A stretch of 64,000 nucleotides of DNA from Patiria miniata (lineage: Eukaryota > Echinodermata > Asteroidea > Valvatida > Asterinidae). A program made the translations under genes and the position numbers. Within the stretch, counting starts at the first letter, position 1; each line of letters starts with the position of its first letter. Below are positions 52,836-62,604 of this stretch, piece after piece. A model generated the notes under the pieces. That model was given only the letters and a program-made list of their open reading frames with translations, was not told where the DNA came from and did not search any database. The stretch covers positions 2,299,001 to 2,363,000 of the forward strand of contig NW_024037072.1 in NCBI RefSeq assembly GCF_015706575.1, given 5' to 3'.

Positions 52836-55800
52836 CTGAAATAAACACCACCAAAACAATTTTAGAAAAACGACGACCACAATGAATAACACGTCTAGTT
52901 TCACTCATTTAATAGCCCGTCGCACGCCTTTCCGATTTTACCAGTTCGCCGGATCACCCCCTCACCGTTACGTGTTTTGTTTCACCGTTGCGGTTGGACC
53001 GCAACCTTTCCCGCACACATGCCAGATTCTGTTCTATAATCGGTCACGTGATGACCGGTCACACTTTTAATGAAAAAATCGCAGCCGTCAAGTTTGAATC
53101 ATGTGACTTCCTTCGTGAATCCGATTGGTTAACATAAAAAAACACCTTTCCGCCAAGGCGGGGGGGGGGGGGGGGGGGGCGGCAAAAATGTGTTTTTTTC
53201 CCCGAAAAAGTGGGTCCAAAAATTTTCCGCCCAAATTTAATATGAAAAGCAAGAGGAGGGGTTTCAAAACGTATTGCTTTCTTAAAAAGTTTCGTGGGTG
53301 GTATACGCAATGGCTACCTTTTTGTGATGTTACTATTACATAATAATAATAATAATACAAAATTGGGTTCGTTTTGGGGGCGCAATGCCCCCCCCCCCCC
53401 CTTGCCCCCCCCCCCGGATCCGCCGTTGCTTTCCGCTGACATAGGATCCAGTGAAATATGATGCGGAAAAAATCAAACATGTTTGTTTTCACCCGGTGGT
53501 CCGGTGTACGGTTAGTCTATGGAATATCCCCTTGCACAGCAAGGGTTTATGATATGCGAGCAGATTCGGCGATTAATTTTACGCAAAACAAGACTGCGAG
53601 ATTCTCACCATTCAGTGGGCGACTTCTATCAGGTCTTCCGTAACCCGTTGTTGTATTACAAATTGACCAATCAACAGCTTAGTTCACAATTCTGATCGAA
53701 ATGACGCCACACTTCCCAAATCGACTCCGATTGGCTAGCACGTGGGGTCGCGTACAACTTATTACATGTTAGGGTATATCAGACGTTCGATCGTGGCCAT
53801 GCACACGTCTGATCTTCAGACTAGTGTACAGTCACATCGGTCCGAATTTCCAGCGCACACCTCTGTACGATGGCCCGATGATCTGATGAACCGGTACAAT
53901 CAGAAAGGCGTGCGCCTGGCTTAGTTATTTTAGGCTGTTCTTACGCCCGAGGCAAGACTCACAATTCCCTGTTATTATGCACTGAAATGTAATCCAATTA
54001 ATCTCGTAGGTTGCCGGGGATGAAATGGGCATTGTTGTCTAAGGCTTCAGCTAGCTATTCACCGAAGCTCGCTAACACCGAAGCCGTACAACCGTTCCCA
54101 ATTTGAACACGGCTTTGTTTCGCTAAAAAAATAACGACGGGACTCGGGCTCATTACAAGATGGCGCCATCTGCCTTTTACTGGCATGGCAGCAAATAAAG
54201 CATTATACACTGGCTAGCACTGCCACACTGACCTTGCCATCTGCTGTGCCTCTTCGATGGTCTCAGTCACATAATACACGTCTTGGTACTTATCCAGAGT
54301 GATTTCAGGCAAGCACGCTGCAGCATCCATCTCGAGAGGGCGCTTGACCGCTTTATCCGTGAACACGTGCTGGAGTGGTTCGTAAAGGATTTCAAGTTTC
54401 AATGTCAGTGTCATTAAAGGCAAATTAGTTTTGCTGCATGTTGTCAAAACGTTAATTGCAAATAATTATAAAAACACTTAAGTCGGGTCCAGATTATACT
54501 GCAATACCAAACATCCGCGAATTCACCGTGTTTGGATCCACTGCAGAAATGATGAAAACTGCATGCTCCAATTGAGCCAACAGCAGGAATGTACATGTAG
54601 GGTGGACCTGACCCATAACTGTAAACATGTTGTCTTCTATTCGTAGGATATTGATTTCAAATCAACAAGATCTTTTAAAATTATTACCTCGAGTTCATCG
54701 GAGCCAGAGAGGAGAAGTGCACCATAGGCTTTAACCTCCGACCCTTCCCGGCAGAGCCCGGCCTCTACCGTGCTCATGTATACCTGTTTTAAAGGAAAAT
54801 ATGTAAAAGTAGTAAAGTACAGTTCAAAAATTAAAGTCTACAACTTCATCTCTGTAGCACTGAAGCAACACGCTGCCGAAGGCTGCCGTAAGATTTCATC
54901 CTATCAGATACGAAGCATCCCGGGGTTTAGACCGAGGTTGAAATTGATATAGTCAACCCTTGAAATGAGGTTTTTAATTGTACAAATAATCTTGTGAATG
55001 GTATCTTGTATAATAAGCTTCAGACAACCATTCAGATTGCTGTCAGTCATTTTAGGATTTCTTGCTCCGACATTCAAAAACCGAAAGTTCAATCAGACTA
55101 GTATGATACTTTGGTTAATTGACAACATCGTGACTGAGTCTGCTTCTTCGCGTACATCGTAACGACGCAGGTTCTGCTAAGGCGTAAACTGCAGATGCCA
55201 TTTTGCCTGTTTGAGAAAATGTGATCACAGTGAGGGCGCTATTTTTGGTTAGGATAACTTATTTTCTAAGGCCGCGGCCGAAATGGGTTTCCAGGGTTAC
55301 GGCTGTGACTATTGTCAGCTTATTTCCGCGTAGTTTTAGCGGGGAAGAACTCTGGACACGAGATTGGGATGCGGACTTATTCTCCCAAATTTATCAAAGC
55401 AAATAGCGCCCTCCTAAAAACATAAGGCCAGTGTGGCAAAGAATCATGCCCGAAGTCAGGATGGTTGCGATATCAGCAATACCGCATACAACTTTACGAG
55501 ATTATCATAAAAAAGATAGTCTTAGTGAGCACGTTATATGCCTACACTACGAGTAAGCACGATATAACTGAAGAGTTATAGGATATGGGAATGCGAGCCA
55601 CTTACCGATGCGATTTTATCCAAAATGTGGTCCGGAGTACCAAGTGTAGCAAGCCCCATATCCTTACAGTTAAAAAAATAGAACACAATTAAAAATACTA
55701 CAATAATGATACAAGAAAACAATGAAACTAAGTCCTCTATATGAAAATAAACATTATTCAAATACACAAATGAAAGCTTGTGCGTCAATTTCACCTGTTT

Positions 55801-57513
55801 TAAATGAGATCAGATTATAAACTCATTAAGTTTTCAATGTTCAAATAATAATTTCCCTTCGAAGTCACTATAGTGGAATTTTGTTGGTAAACATTGCAAC
55901 GACAGAAAGGTCACACCTACTGTATGCGCCTACACGTTTTTTGTTGACATGTTTGATAAAAGGTAAGCGTAAAACGGGGCTGCTAAGGAAACTCCGCACG
56001 GCTTTATAAAATAAACACTATCGATTCGATGCAAAAGTGTCGAATATTCCCATATGGCACGTATGACAAATACCCGCATGTCATCATTATTGTACATGTA
56101 CATGTAAACACACGCATTTCAACTAGCAAGGAAGTAGTTTGGGTTTAGTTAATTGAATCAACAAGATAGTTCTGTAATAATAGTTCTTTAATTAAGCATC
56201 TCTATGGACTTTGTTCTCGCTATGACACAGTCGATGGTTTTGCCAACAAGTGCTTGCAAACTGTAATGACTACCTATCATTGCATAAAAAGGAACAGTTA
56301 TCAAAGTTTTAAAAAATACCGTTAGTACGGCCTATCGATTCTTGAGTCTTGAAAATTTTGAGTTATCAACAGGAAACTCAAAAAAGGGAAGATACCTCGC
56401 TTAAATACAGAGGGTGACTGTTGAAAAGGACCGCAATCCACTCATTGATAATGGCGTTCGCGTTTGTAAACAAAAGAAGCCAGGCCTATAAACAGCCGTC
56501 ATTGGCATAATTATCGACCAACCCCACGTGTATTGATCCATTATAATGTCATGAAGTGTCATTGTTTCATTTCAAATTCCCAACTGTATCTGCCATGGAA
56601 ACCGACCACTGAATACTCTGTCATAACTAAGACATACAAAGTCATTTTTAACCCTTTTTGCTTGGCCCAGTGCCCTCCGCCCATCATCTATTATAGTTCT
56701 AGCTTACCTGTGAAAATTGAGCAAACTCTGGGTCGCAGAGGAGCACGGCATGTCCAAGTATTTCATGAATGATATCCCTAATGAACAAGAACAGTAACAT
56801 GACGATGTTTTACAAAACTGTCAACGAAGATGGGTAACCTAAGAACAACCACAAAAACAACCAACCAACCAACCAACCAACTATAAACCAACTAACCAAC
56901 AATCAAATAAATAAACAACAGATGCAACAGCATAATTATATCAAAGTAAACTTCAATGCAGCAGCAACAATCACGATAGCATCAGCAACATCAGCAATAT
57001 TCGATCAGCAGCAGCAGCAGCAGCAGCTGCAGCAGTGATGAACCAGCAACAGAAGTACAAGCAAAGCAGCAGTACCGGACCATCACTCATCCATGACATA
57101 TCATAATCATAATCAATGGAATGGCAGCAGCAGCACCGGCAGCAGCAGCAGCAGCAGCAGTAATGAACCAGCAACAGAAGTACAAGCAAAGCAGCAGCAT
57201 CCGGACCAATACTCATCCATGTCGTATCATTATCATAATCAATATTTTAGCAGCAGTAGCAGCATGAGCGTCAGCGTCAGCAGCAGCAGCATCACCACCA
57301 GCACCACCACCAGCAGAAGAATCAGCAGCATCAGCAGCATCAGCAGCATCAGCAGCATCAGCAGCATCAGCATCAGCAGCATCATCATCATCAGCAGCAG
57401 CATCAGCAGCATTAGCAGCATCAGCACTCAGCAGCAGCAGCAGCATCAGCAGCATCAGCAGCATCAGCACTCAGCAGCATCAGCAGCATCAGCAGCAACA
57501 GCATCAGCATCAT

Positions 57514-57548
<35 letters not shown>

Positions 57549-60500
57549 CCACCACCACCACCACCACCTGCAGCAGCAGCAGCAGTATATAGCAGCAATG
57601 AAACAACAACAGAAGCACAAGCAAAGCAGCATCCAGACCATCACTCATGCATCCATGTCATATCATTACCAAACTCAATATTTTAGCAACAGCAGCTGCA
57701 GCAGCAGCAGCAGCAACTACACCAAAGAGGAATGTAAACTGGTTTGTAAACTTACGGCTCATTTGTGAAGAAAGCTGCATCACGATGACGTACAAACTGC
57801 GAGGAGCAAAAGACACGAAATCCCAGCGCAGCCATGAAATCACGTGGTGTCATGAAAGTCGAAACGGGACGAAGTCTAAAACCAGTCTTTCCTGTCGACA
57901 CAATCGGTTGGGAAAATACTCATTGAGATGTTTTGCTGACGTTTATGTTGCTAAAAAAATCTCGGATAACGTGGCCTACTTAGTTCAATGTTTTCACGCT
58001 ACGCGAAATGAATGACCGGAGTTTGATCAACGAGTGATAAAAGAATTTTAAACATATTGAGAAAAGTCGAAGTTAAATATATGAGTGTTTTTCCCCTTTT
58101 CAAGCGGTAATACTAGAGTAAATTAATCAAGTGGTTATATGCTGTATTTTTTTAAAGCGTTTTTAAGCAATCGAAACTTAACAATTCTTTTCACCCCATT
58201 AATTTATTCTCAAACTTGAATTATTCTCAACGTCACTGAGAACTCTTCCTTCCAACTTGAACAAAATGACATTAAAAAAAAACCACGGCACAAAAATACA
58301 ATTATAGATATTTAAAACAAAAAATGGTGGAAAGAGTTACGTTTTAGATAATTCGACACCCTCTCCAAATCCGGGACTTCGTCAGCCGATATGTCGCATG
58401 CGTCCACGAACAATTTAAACAAACGGTTGAATTTACTGCAAGCGTGCGTCGGATAGAGTTGTGTCAGTCTGTTGAAAGTTTTGGCCCATGTCTGCAGCTG
58501 GCTAGCTGGGTAGATCATGGATGGAATGGGTGTTCCGCTAAAATAGACGATGTGACCTTATACATTAGCATTAAATTGTTTTATTTTACCGTACAAATTA
58601 GAACACATTACCAACATGTAAATTCAATTTTACAAGCCTAGGACTGTGGTTATTCCAAATCCGACACCATGGTAAAACACACCCTGAAGGATGAACAAAT
58701 TCAACCCGACCGAAGCAACCCTTCCACAACCCGATCCAATTCCAAGCAGATTTGACCATAACAGTGATATTGCACATAACATCAAAATAAAGATCCTGGA
58801 TTATTCTATTAACTCCCGTAAACAGCAAAATCAGATCTCTCACAGTTGATTTTATATTGATTTCCAAAGATTAACTCTAGAAATCTTTTGTTGCTTGTAT
58901 TCTGATACTTGATGACGTCATCGATCGTGACGTCATTACCAGATAGATTAAGAGCTATGTTCACTGTGCGATTTGAATCAAAAATCTGGATTAAATCTCT
59001 CGTGGTTGATTTTTCAGCAATTTTTTTTTTTAAGATTAAAAGGTTTTTACATTTCAGTGTAACTTCCGGTATGGTGACGTCATCAATCTTCCACCCACCT
59101 CCACTTATTGTTAGCATGACGCTGGTTGCATGCATCAATGATTTCAGCAAACTTCGCCACACTCATCAACTGATTGTTAATTTTAAACATGCCGCTAGAG
59201 GGCGCCCTAGCATTTTATGACGTCACCGTTAATTGTTTTGTAACAAACAACTTAGCCAGAGCATACGTCGTTAAAAGCAACTTCACATCTTTTACCAATT
59301 TTAAATTACAAGGTACTTCCCGTTTCAACCGGAAGGAAGGGTCACGTGAATTTGCCTGTAATATCAAAAATGAAGACCCTGGATTATTCTTTCAATTCCC
59401 ATAAAAGTCATGTTCAGGTCTCTAGCGGTTGATTATATATTGATTTCGAAGATTAAAACTATTTGTCTTTAACGTAACGTCAAGTGAACCATGATGACGT
59501 CATCATGACGTCACTTCATTTTTCATCTATAACACATCCCGGTCTAGGTACATACCATTTTTGAACCCAATCGGACCAGTAATTCTGTCACGTGACACGT
59601 GATGACGTCAATGTTCGACACCGTCTGCCGGTGATGGTTTAAGCGTGTGCCAGGTATAAAGGCAATCGGATTGATTTAAGTGCCCAAGGGCCGGGAACAA
59701 AAAACGTATACAAACGCCATGGCTAAAATGACTGAAAAAGAAAAAATAATAAAAAAGAAAAAAAAATCTTAACGAAAGCAAAGACTGTTTCGGCATATGT
59801 GCCGAAACAGCCAATAGTATAAATGCACTCACAGTTTGTACAGTTTCGTCACGAGCTGACATTTCCGTCGAAAGCCTCGAAATTCAGCATCGTTGAAGCC
59901 CTAAAAATGAGGAAATAGAAGAAAAAAATATATGAGAGCTGTGATCGGTGCGGAGGGAATTTCCCCATCTTATTATTAAATTTAAAATATCGGTTTTGAG
60001 AGCCTTTAAAAAAAAAAAATTAATCCCAAATTAAATAAACCCGCATTTATCCCGAGAAAATATTTATTAACCTCCGAAAAAAACCCGGCATTTATGTATG
60101 TCTGTATGCATGGATAGGAAAAGGCAATACATACAAAGTATCTGCATGGATTATACGCCATATTTTAGCCAAGCAGGACAGGCCACAACAATGTCACAAT
60201 AATCGTGAATATGTGATGTTTCAACCTAAATTTTGCGGCAAATTATTCATTTTGCGCCAATGCCGGGGATTGAGAAACAAATTATTTCCCAAATTGTCGG
60301 TTCGATTCTTTCCCGAGCCAAATTTGTTGAGCAAAAGCATATTTGCTGAACAAAATTGCCTGCTTAAAAAAAACAAATCTACAAAAAATGACTAAATAAA
60401 CAAAAAATGACTAAATATTCTAGATTCCCCCCCCCCCCCATCACAGGCGTTATTTGAAACAATCACTTCGCTAAGAAATTATACACTGAGGGCACGAGCT

Positions 60501-61419
60501 GTTAATAAAAAAAATCAACTTAACTTTCTTCATAGAACATTCACATTACTTGACTTTAAACAGTTGTGCATAATTATTATGCGTACGGTCACTTAAAACG
60601 GGGGAAAATGTCGAAATGGGGGCGGTGAGAACAAAGTCCAAAGCACTTATAAAGTGACCTCATTCCATCGTATGCTGATTGCTGGATTGACATGTTATTA
60701 TCAGCAAATGATACGAAGCAATTGATTACATGAAAACAAAGAAAAAACGTAAAATTGACAAACAGGTTCGGACATTACCTTTACATTCGGCTGAATCATG
60801 TCGTACGCGTCTCTGATCAAGGAACGATCCAGCTCAGGGAAGTCTCTCGGAAATTCTAGGGGGGAAACCAAATGGCAGAATAAGAACAATATATGCAAAA
60901 AAACATACGGGAAGTGGTATTGATTTTTAAATATCTTGTTTAGAGTGCACAGAATAAGAGCTAAATGCAGATATTTATTGATTAGCTGGTCGTGTTATTG
61001 TTTTGTTTTTGGCCTTTGGTTTATGCGATAACGTATCTACATCTGCTTCTATAATATGCAGTAAACCCCGCTTTCTATAGGCCAGCCTTGGATGGACCGA
61101 TTGCCCGTGCTGGCGGTCATCATCAGCCCGGCGAATTTAAAAGATCCCTTGGTCGGTTTGTTGGTGTTAGCTATGTCTGGTCCTTTTGTATACTTGGTCT
61201 GTTTCTTTCTTTGGCATGCACTAACATAATCAGCAGCATTGTCACATATTTGACTAACATCTGGGGTAAATGCAGTTGGTAGGAAAATAGGCCACGCGCA
61301 TTTCTGTGTCTCTGATGTAGCTGTCAGGAATGGGCGAGAATAGAACACCTACCTACTCCGTCATACCCGCGGGACAATCCCTCGATATCTTGGTGGCTGT
61401 TTTCAACGAACTCAGACAT
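52763..61419 (-). CDS. Pterin-dependent aromatic amino acid hydroxylase, divergent, ten joined exons
   Basis: Joining ten minus-strand exons (61419-61353, 60855-60779, 59900-59833, 58537-58341, 57891-57756, 56777-56708, 55662-55606, 54783-54688, 54369-54233, 52835-52763) gives 978 nt: 325 codons plus TAG. Every junction is GT..AG and in phase. The product matches the catalytic core of phenylalanine/tyrosine/tryptophan hydroxylases, cytosolic tetrahydrobiopterin- and non-haem-iron-dependent monooxygenases of aromatic amino acids. Residues 72-76 read GTPIP; YPTHAC follows near residue 99, RDF at 153-155, and HEILGH at 186-191 supplies two iron ligands. The third ligand is E231 in TVEAGLC. R171 and T179 match human PAH R270 and T278. 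Oddities: M227 replaces W326, A232 replaces F331, L247 replaces G346 and C165 replaces H264 (human PAH numbering). The protein ends 23 residues into the last exon, so the tetramerisation helix is missing. The start is uncertain: the chosen Met has an acceptable context (GAGATGT), but upstream coding exons are possible. Family assignment is secure; substrate is unknown. Confidence 0.9.
53154..53428. mobile_element. hAT-like non-autonomous element in hydroxylase intron 9
   Basis: This 275-bp element begins CAAGGCGG and ends CCGCCGTTG, both next to long poly-G/poly-C tracts. It is flanked by an exact 8-bp direct repeat, CTTTCCGC (53146-53153 and 53429-53436). An 8-bp target duplication with CA..GGCGGATCC-type ends fits the hAT superfamily. 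There is no transposase. Confidence 0.75.
53512..53708 (+). repeat. Dispersed repeat, copy B (plus orientation)
   Basis: This matches, in opposite orientation, the segment 24261-24460. Shared blocks include AGTCTAT.GAATAT, a CCCTTGC..GCAAGGG stem, GCGAGCAGATTCGGCGA, TTGTTGTATTACAAA and CACAATTCTGATCGAAATGA. Identity is roughly 80% by eye. Class unknown. It sits in hydroxylase intron 9. Confidence 0.75.
54233..54369 (-). CDS. Hydroxylase exon 9
   Basis: The correct acceptor is CTCCAG, giving HVFTDKAVKRPLEMDAAACL and then DKYQDVYYVTETIEEAQQMA. The donor is AG|GTCAGT. It aligns with HALSDKACVKAFD...[27 protein letters not shown] of tryptophan hydroxylase-type sequences. An open frame continues upstream of the acceptor to an ATG near 54447, but that part is intronic: using it would break the phase with exon 8. 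Confidence 0.93.
54688..54783 (-). CDS. Hydroxylase exon 8 (third iron ligand Glu)
   Basis: The acceptor is AAAACAG and the donor is GAG|GTAATA. It encodes VYMSTVEAGLCREG and then KAYGALLLSGSDELE. The Glu of TVEAGLC is the third iron ligand (Glu330 in human PAH). The family reads YWFTVEFGLC and YGAGLLSS here, so the aromatic Trp/Phe before TVE is Met, the Phe after the Glu is Ala, and the second Gly of YGAG is Leu. These positions line the amino acid pocket. Confidence 0.95.
55606..55662 (-). CDS. Hydroxylase exon 7 (MGLATLG segment)
   Basis: The acceptor is AACTGTAAG and the donor is TCG|GTAAGT. It encodes DMGLATLGTPDHILDKIAS, which matches the family segment EIGLASLGAPDEYIEKLAT. The exon is 57 nt and in phase 0 at both ends. 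Confidence 0.94.
56708..56777 (-). CDS. Hydroxylase exon 6 (HE..GH iron-binding motif)
   Basis: The acceptor is TTCATTAG and the donor is CAG|GTAAGC. It encodes DIIHEILGHAVLLCDPEFAQ and then FSQ, preceded by a split Pro codon to give EPD. It carries both histidine iron ligands (H186 and H191 of the model), equivalent to His285 and His290 of human PAH. The Pro after the second His-Val in the family (GHVPL) is Val here (GHAVL). Confidence 0.96.
57000..57720. repeat. Large CAG/CTG and CAGCAT compound repeat in hydroxylase intron 5
   Basis: Plus-strand runs of CAG, CAGCAT and CACCAC are interspersed with three copies of a longer unit. That unit contains AACCAGCAACAGAAGTACAA (near 57044, 57164 and, diverged, 57598) followed by a CATATCATAATCA-type tail. 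The tract fills most of the 978-nt intron between exons 5 and 6 and ends about 35 bp from the exon 5 donor. On the transcribed strand it is a CUG-rich repeat. The long open frames in it (Ser-rich forward; Ala- or Leu-rich reverse) are by-products of the repeat, not genes. Confidence 0.9.
57756..57891 (-). CDS. Hydroxylase exon 5 (RDF motif, substrate and pterin pocket)
   Basis: The acceptor is GTCGACAG and the donor is CC|GTAAGT. It encodes TGFRLRPVSTFMTPRDFMAA, then LGFRVFCSSQFVRH, and ends TNEP. It aligns with the family block [20 protein letters not shown] and LAFRVFHCTQYIRH. R171 of the model corresponds to the carboxylate-binding Arg270 of human PAH. Changes include His264 to Cys, Cys265 to Ser and Gly247 to Thr. 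About 35 bp past the donor the intron enters a CTG/CAG repeat. Confidence 0.95.
58341..58537 (-). CDS. Hydroxylase exon 4 (PIP and YPTHAC motifs)
   Basis: This is the largest exon, 197 nt, with acceptor ATTTTAG and donor AAAC|GTAACT. It encodes GTPIPSMIYP, QTWAKTFNRLTQLYPTHAC and DEVPDLERVSNYLK. These match GQPIPRVEY, TWGxVFxxLxxLYPTHAC and DNVPQLEDVSxFLK of the aromatic amino acid hydroxylases. Strong family identity over its whole length makes it the best single marker of the gene. Confidence 0.95.
58790..59620. repeat. Degenerate tandem repeat with TGACGTCA palindromes in hydroxylase intron 3
   Basis: At least three diverged copies carry CCTGGATTATTC, a GATCTCT..GGTTGATT core and ATATTGATTTC (near 58795, 58983 and 59388). 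Between them are repeated GATGACGTCAT palindromes (58912, 58927, 59077, 59217, 59495, 59508). The last unit, 59480-59620, closely matches the repeat at 9128-9370. All lie in the intron between exons 3 and 4. Confidence 0.7.
59833..59900 (-). CDS. Hydroxylase exon 3 (HPGF-type segment)
   Basis: The acceptor is TTTTTAG and the donor is CT|GTGAGT. It encodes GFNDAEFRGFRRKCQLVTKL and then YK plus two bases of Leu. It aligns with the family segment [20 protein letters not shown], with Val-Lys in place of the usual His-Pro before Gly-Phe. Confidence 0.88.
60779..60855 (-). CDS. Hydroxylase exon 2 (FPR motif)
   Basis: This exon begins after a CCCCCCTAG acceptor and ends AAG|GTAATG. It encodes FPRDFPELDRSLIRDAY and then DMIQPNVK. 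It matches the WFPRKISELD start of the catalytic domain in the family. The usual Trp before FPR is replaced by Glu, whose codon is split across the preceding intron. Confidence 0.88.
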
Positions 61420-61428
61420 CTCGACAAT
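61353..61428 (-). CDS. Hydroxylase exon 1 of the model (interdomain region, possible start Met)
   Basis: The acceptor is ACCAAACAG at the upstream edge and the donor is G|GTAGGT. The frame reads IVEMSEFVENSHQDIEGL and ends GYDGV plus a first-position G, which completes a Glu codon in the next exon. This corresponds to the stretch between the ACT regulatory domain and the WFPR motif of vertebrate hydroxylases (QDIEGLSR resembles HDIGATVHELSR). The exon starts in phase 0. The candidate exon further upstream (62030-62092) ends in phase 1, so the two cannot be joined directly. Either this exon holds the start codon (61419-61417) and what lies before it is untranslated, or an intermediate exon has been missed. 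Confidence 0.75.
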
Positions 61429-62029
61429 CTGTTTGGTGTAAAACAGAAGAGAAATCATTCAGAATGTAAAAAAAATGTTAAAATTGCAAATAAAAATAGC
61501 AAATATCAAAGATTTCTTTTTTTTCTGTGGGTCTCAGTACGCTATGCTACCTTTCAGGGTATCAAACGCGACACACTACGTCAAAGTTGGTCCTTGTATA
61601 ACGGCACGTGGACGAGATGTCTGTCAGCGTCGCCTGCAATGAACCAGCCAAGTGCGCACCGTTTCTCTTGGTTAGAGAGAACGCCGTATTAACCACTTGA
61701 TAGTAAAAACCTGTTGAGCTTTGAAACCCTGAAACCAGCCAATGAAGCTTCTTTTTATAGTATGACGTATTGGTACGTGGCGAGTCCAGCCCGAACAGGT
61801 ATAACAGATGGTAGTAGCATCGTGCATCACATGGGGACAGACGAAATGAAGGATGAAAAGATGAAAAGATGAAAAGCTAGGTTCACACCTGTAGATGCTA
61901 TACAGGCTCAGGAATCAATTCCCAAAATAGCCTTAAAAGGTCACCGAAAAAATAGTGAAATACGCAAGTACATTAAAATCAATTGTGTGCGCACTAATTG
62001 GCCTTTTGTGAATAAGTGCAATGCCATAC

Positions 62030-62092
62030 CGTTATCCTTTTCTAAGTCAATCCCATATGCATCGGCGGAAACACGGTTTTCAGGTCGCATGG
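62030..62092 (-). other. Candidate upstream exon of the hydroxylase gene
   Basis: After a pyrimidine-rich tract and CTGAAAG, the minus strand reads MRPENRVSADAYGIDLEKDN and then a GTATGG donor. ENRVSADAYGIDLE weakly resembles the HIESRPSxxxDEYEFxVDLE end of the first half of the ACT regulatory domain. It ends in phase 1, which does not fit exon 1 of the model (phase 0). If it is real, a connecting exon is missing or it is untranslated. Confidence 0.35.
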
Positions 62093-62415
62093 CTTTCAGA
62101 GAGCGTATGCAAAACAAAAAAACTAAGGGACTATTCTCTCCGTTGATATTTTAAAATTCAACCTCTCATGATTATTATCAGTAAATCTGCACGAAGCCAG
62201 CACACTCTACTAATGCCAATGCCATTTGAAGCAAGGCTACTAAATTATCTTGTCGCAAAGAAAAAAAATATCACACTTCAAAGGTTGTATCGTTCAATAT
62301 ATGAACCTATTTCCATTAATTGGAATCTTAATTGAGAAGGAAACGATTTGTCAACACAATTAAATAATCACTCTTTTCTTTTTTAAGATGGAATTTTTGC
62401 GTCGGGGTGATATAA

Positions 62416-62604
62416 ATCAAATTGGGTTTTGCCCTTCCCGACGCTTAAACACTGTATGTTACCTCCCGAGTGGAAGTTGGAAAAAATCACTCGGGTGGGA
62501 CTCGAACCCACGACCTCCTGCTTTCTAGTGCAGATGTCTTACCACTTGACCACCGAGCGTTTTGCAGTGTTTAAACGTCGGTTAAGGGCAAAACCTAATT
62601 TGAT
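62416..62604. repeat. Inverted repeat enclosing the tRNA-like sequence
   Basis: Arms 62416-62454 and 62565-62604 are imperfect reverse complements. The left begins ATCAAATTGGGTTTTGCCCT and the right ends AACCTAATTTGAT. The tRNA-like sequence fills most of the loop. This may be a mobile foldback that captured a tRNA, or a SINE-like unit. Confidence 0.6.
62487..62559 (-). tRNA. tRNA-like sequence with Pol III boxes and T6 terminator
   Basis: A 7-bp acceptor stem (CGCTCGG with CCGAGTG, one G-T), a 3-bp D stem with loop AGTGGTAA, and a perfect T arm (GTGGG TTCGAGT CCCAC) can be folded. A discriminator A is followed at once by T6 (62486-62481). The A box (TGGTCAAGTGG) and B box (GGTTCGAGTCC) are good. 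The anticodon stem TCTGC/GCAGG closes an 8-nt loop, ACTAGAAA, one base too long. Loop CTAGAAA resembles Ser-AGA, but there is no long variable arm. It lies in the loop of an inverted repeat, so it may be a repeat-borne tRNA pseudogene. Confidence 0.5.

Noticed and set aside
53088..53492. 134-codon minus-strand frame
   Set aside because: It runs through the poly-G/poly-C ends of a hAT-like MITE; the Pro/Gly runs are homopolymer translation.
54370..54447. Upstream extension of hydroxylase exon 9 to an in-frame ATG
   Set aside because: The extension has no homology and breaks phase with exon 8. The CTCCAG acceptor at 54370-54372 gives an exact family alignment.
57093..57686. 197-codon plus-strand frame rich in Ser, Gln and Ala
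   Set aside because: It is the translation of an intronic CAG/CAGCAT repeat. Frames are open on both strands and it lies antisense to a spliced gene.
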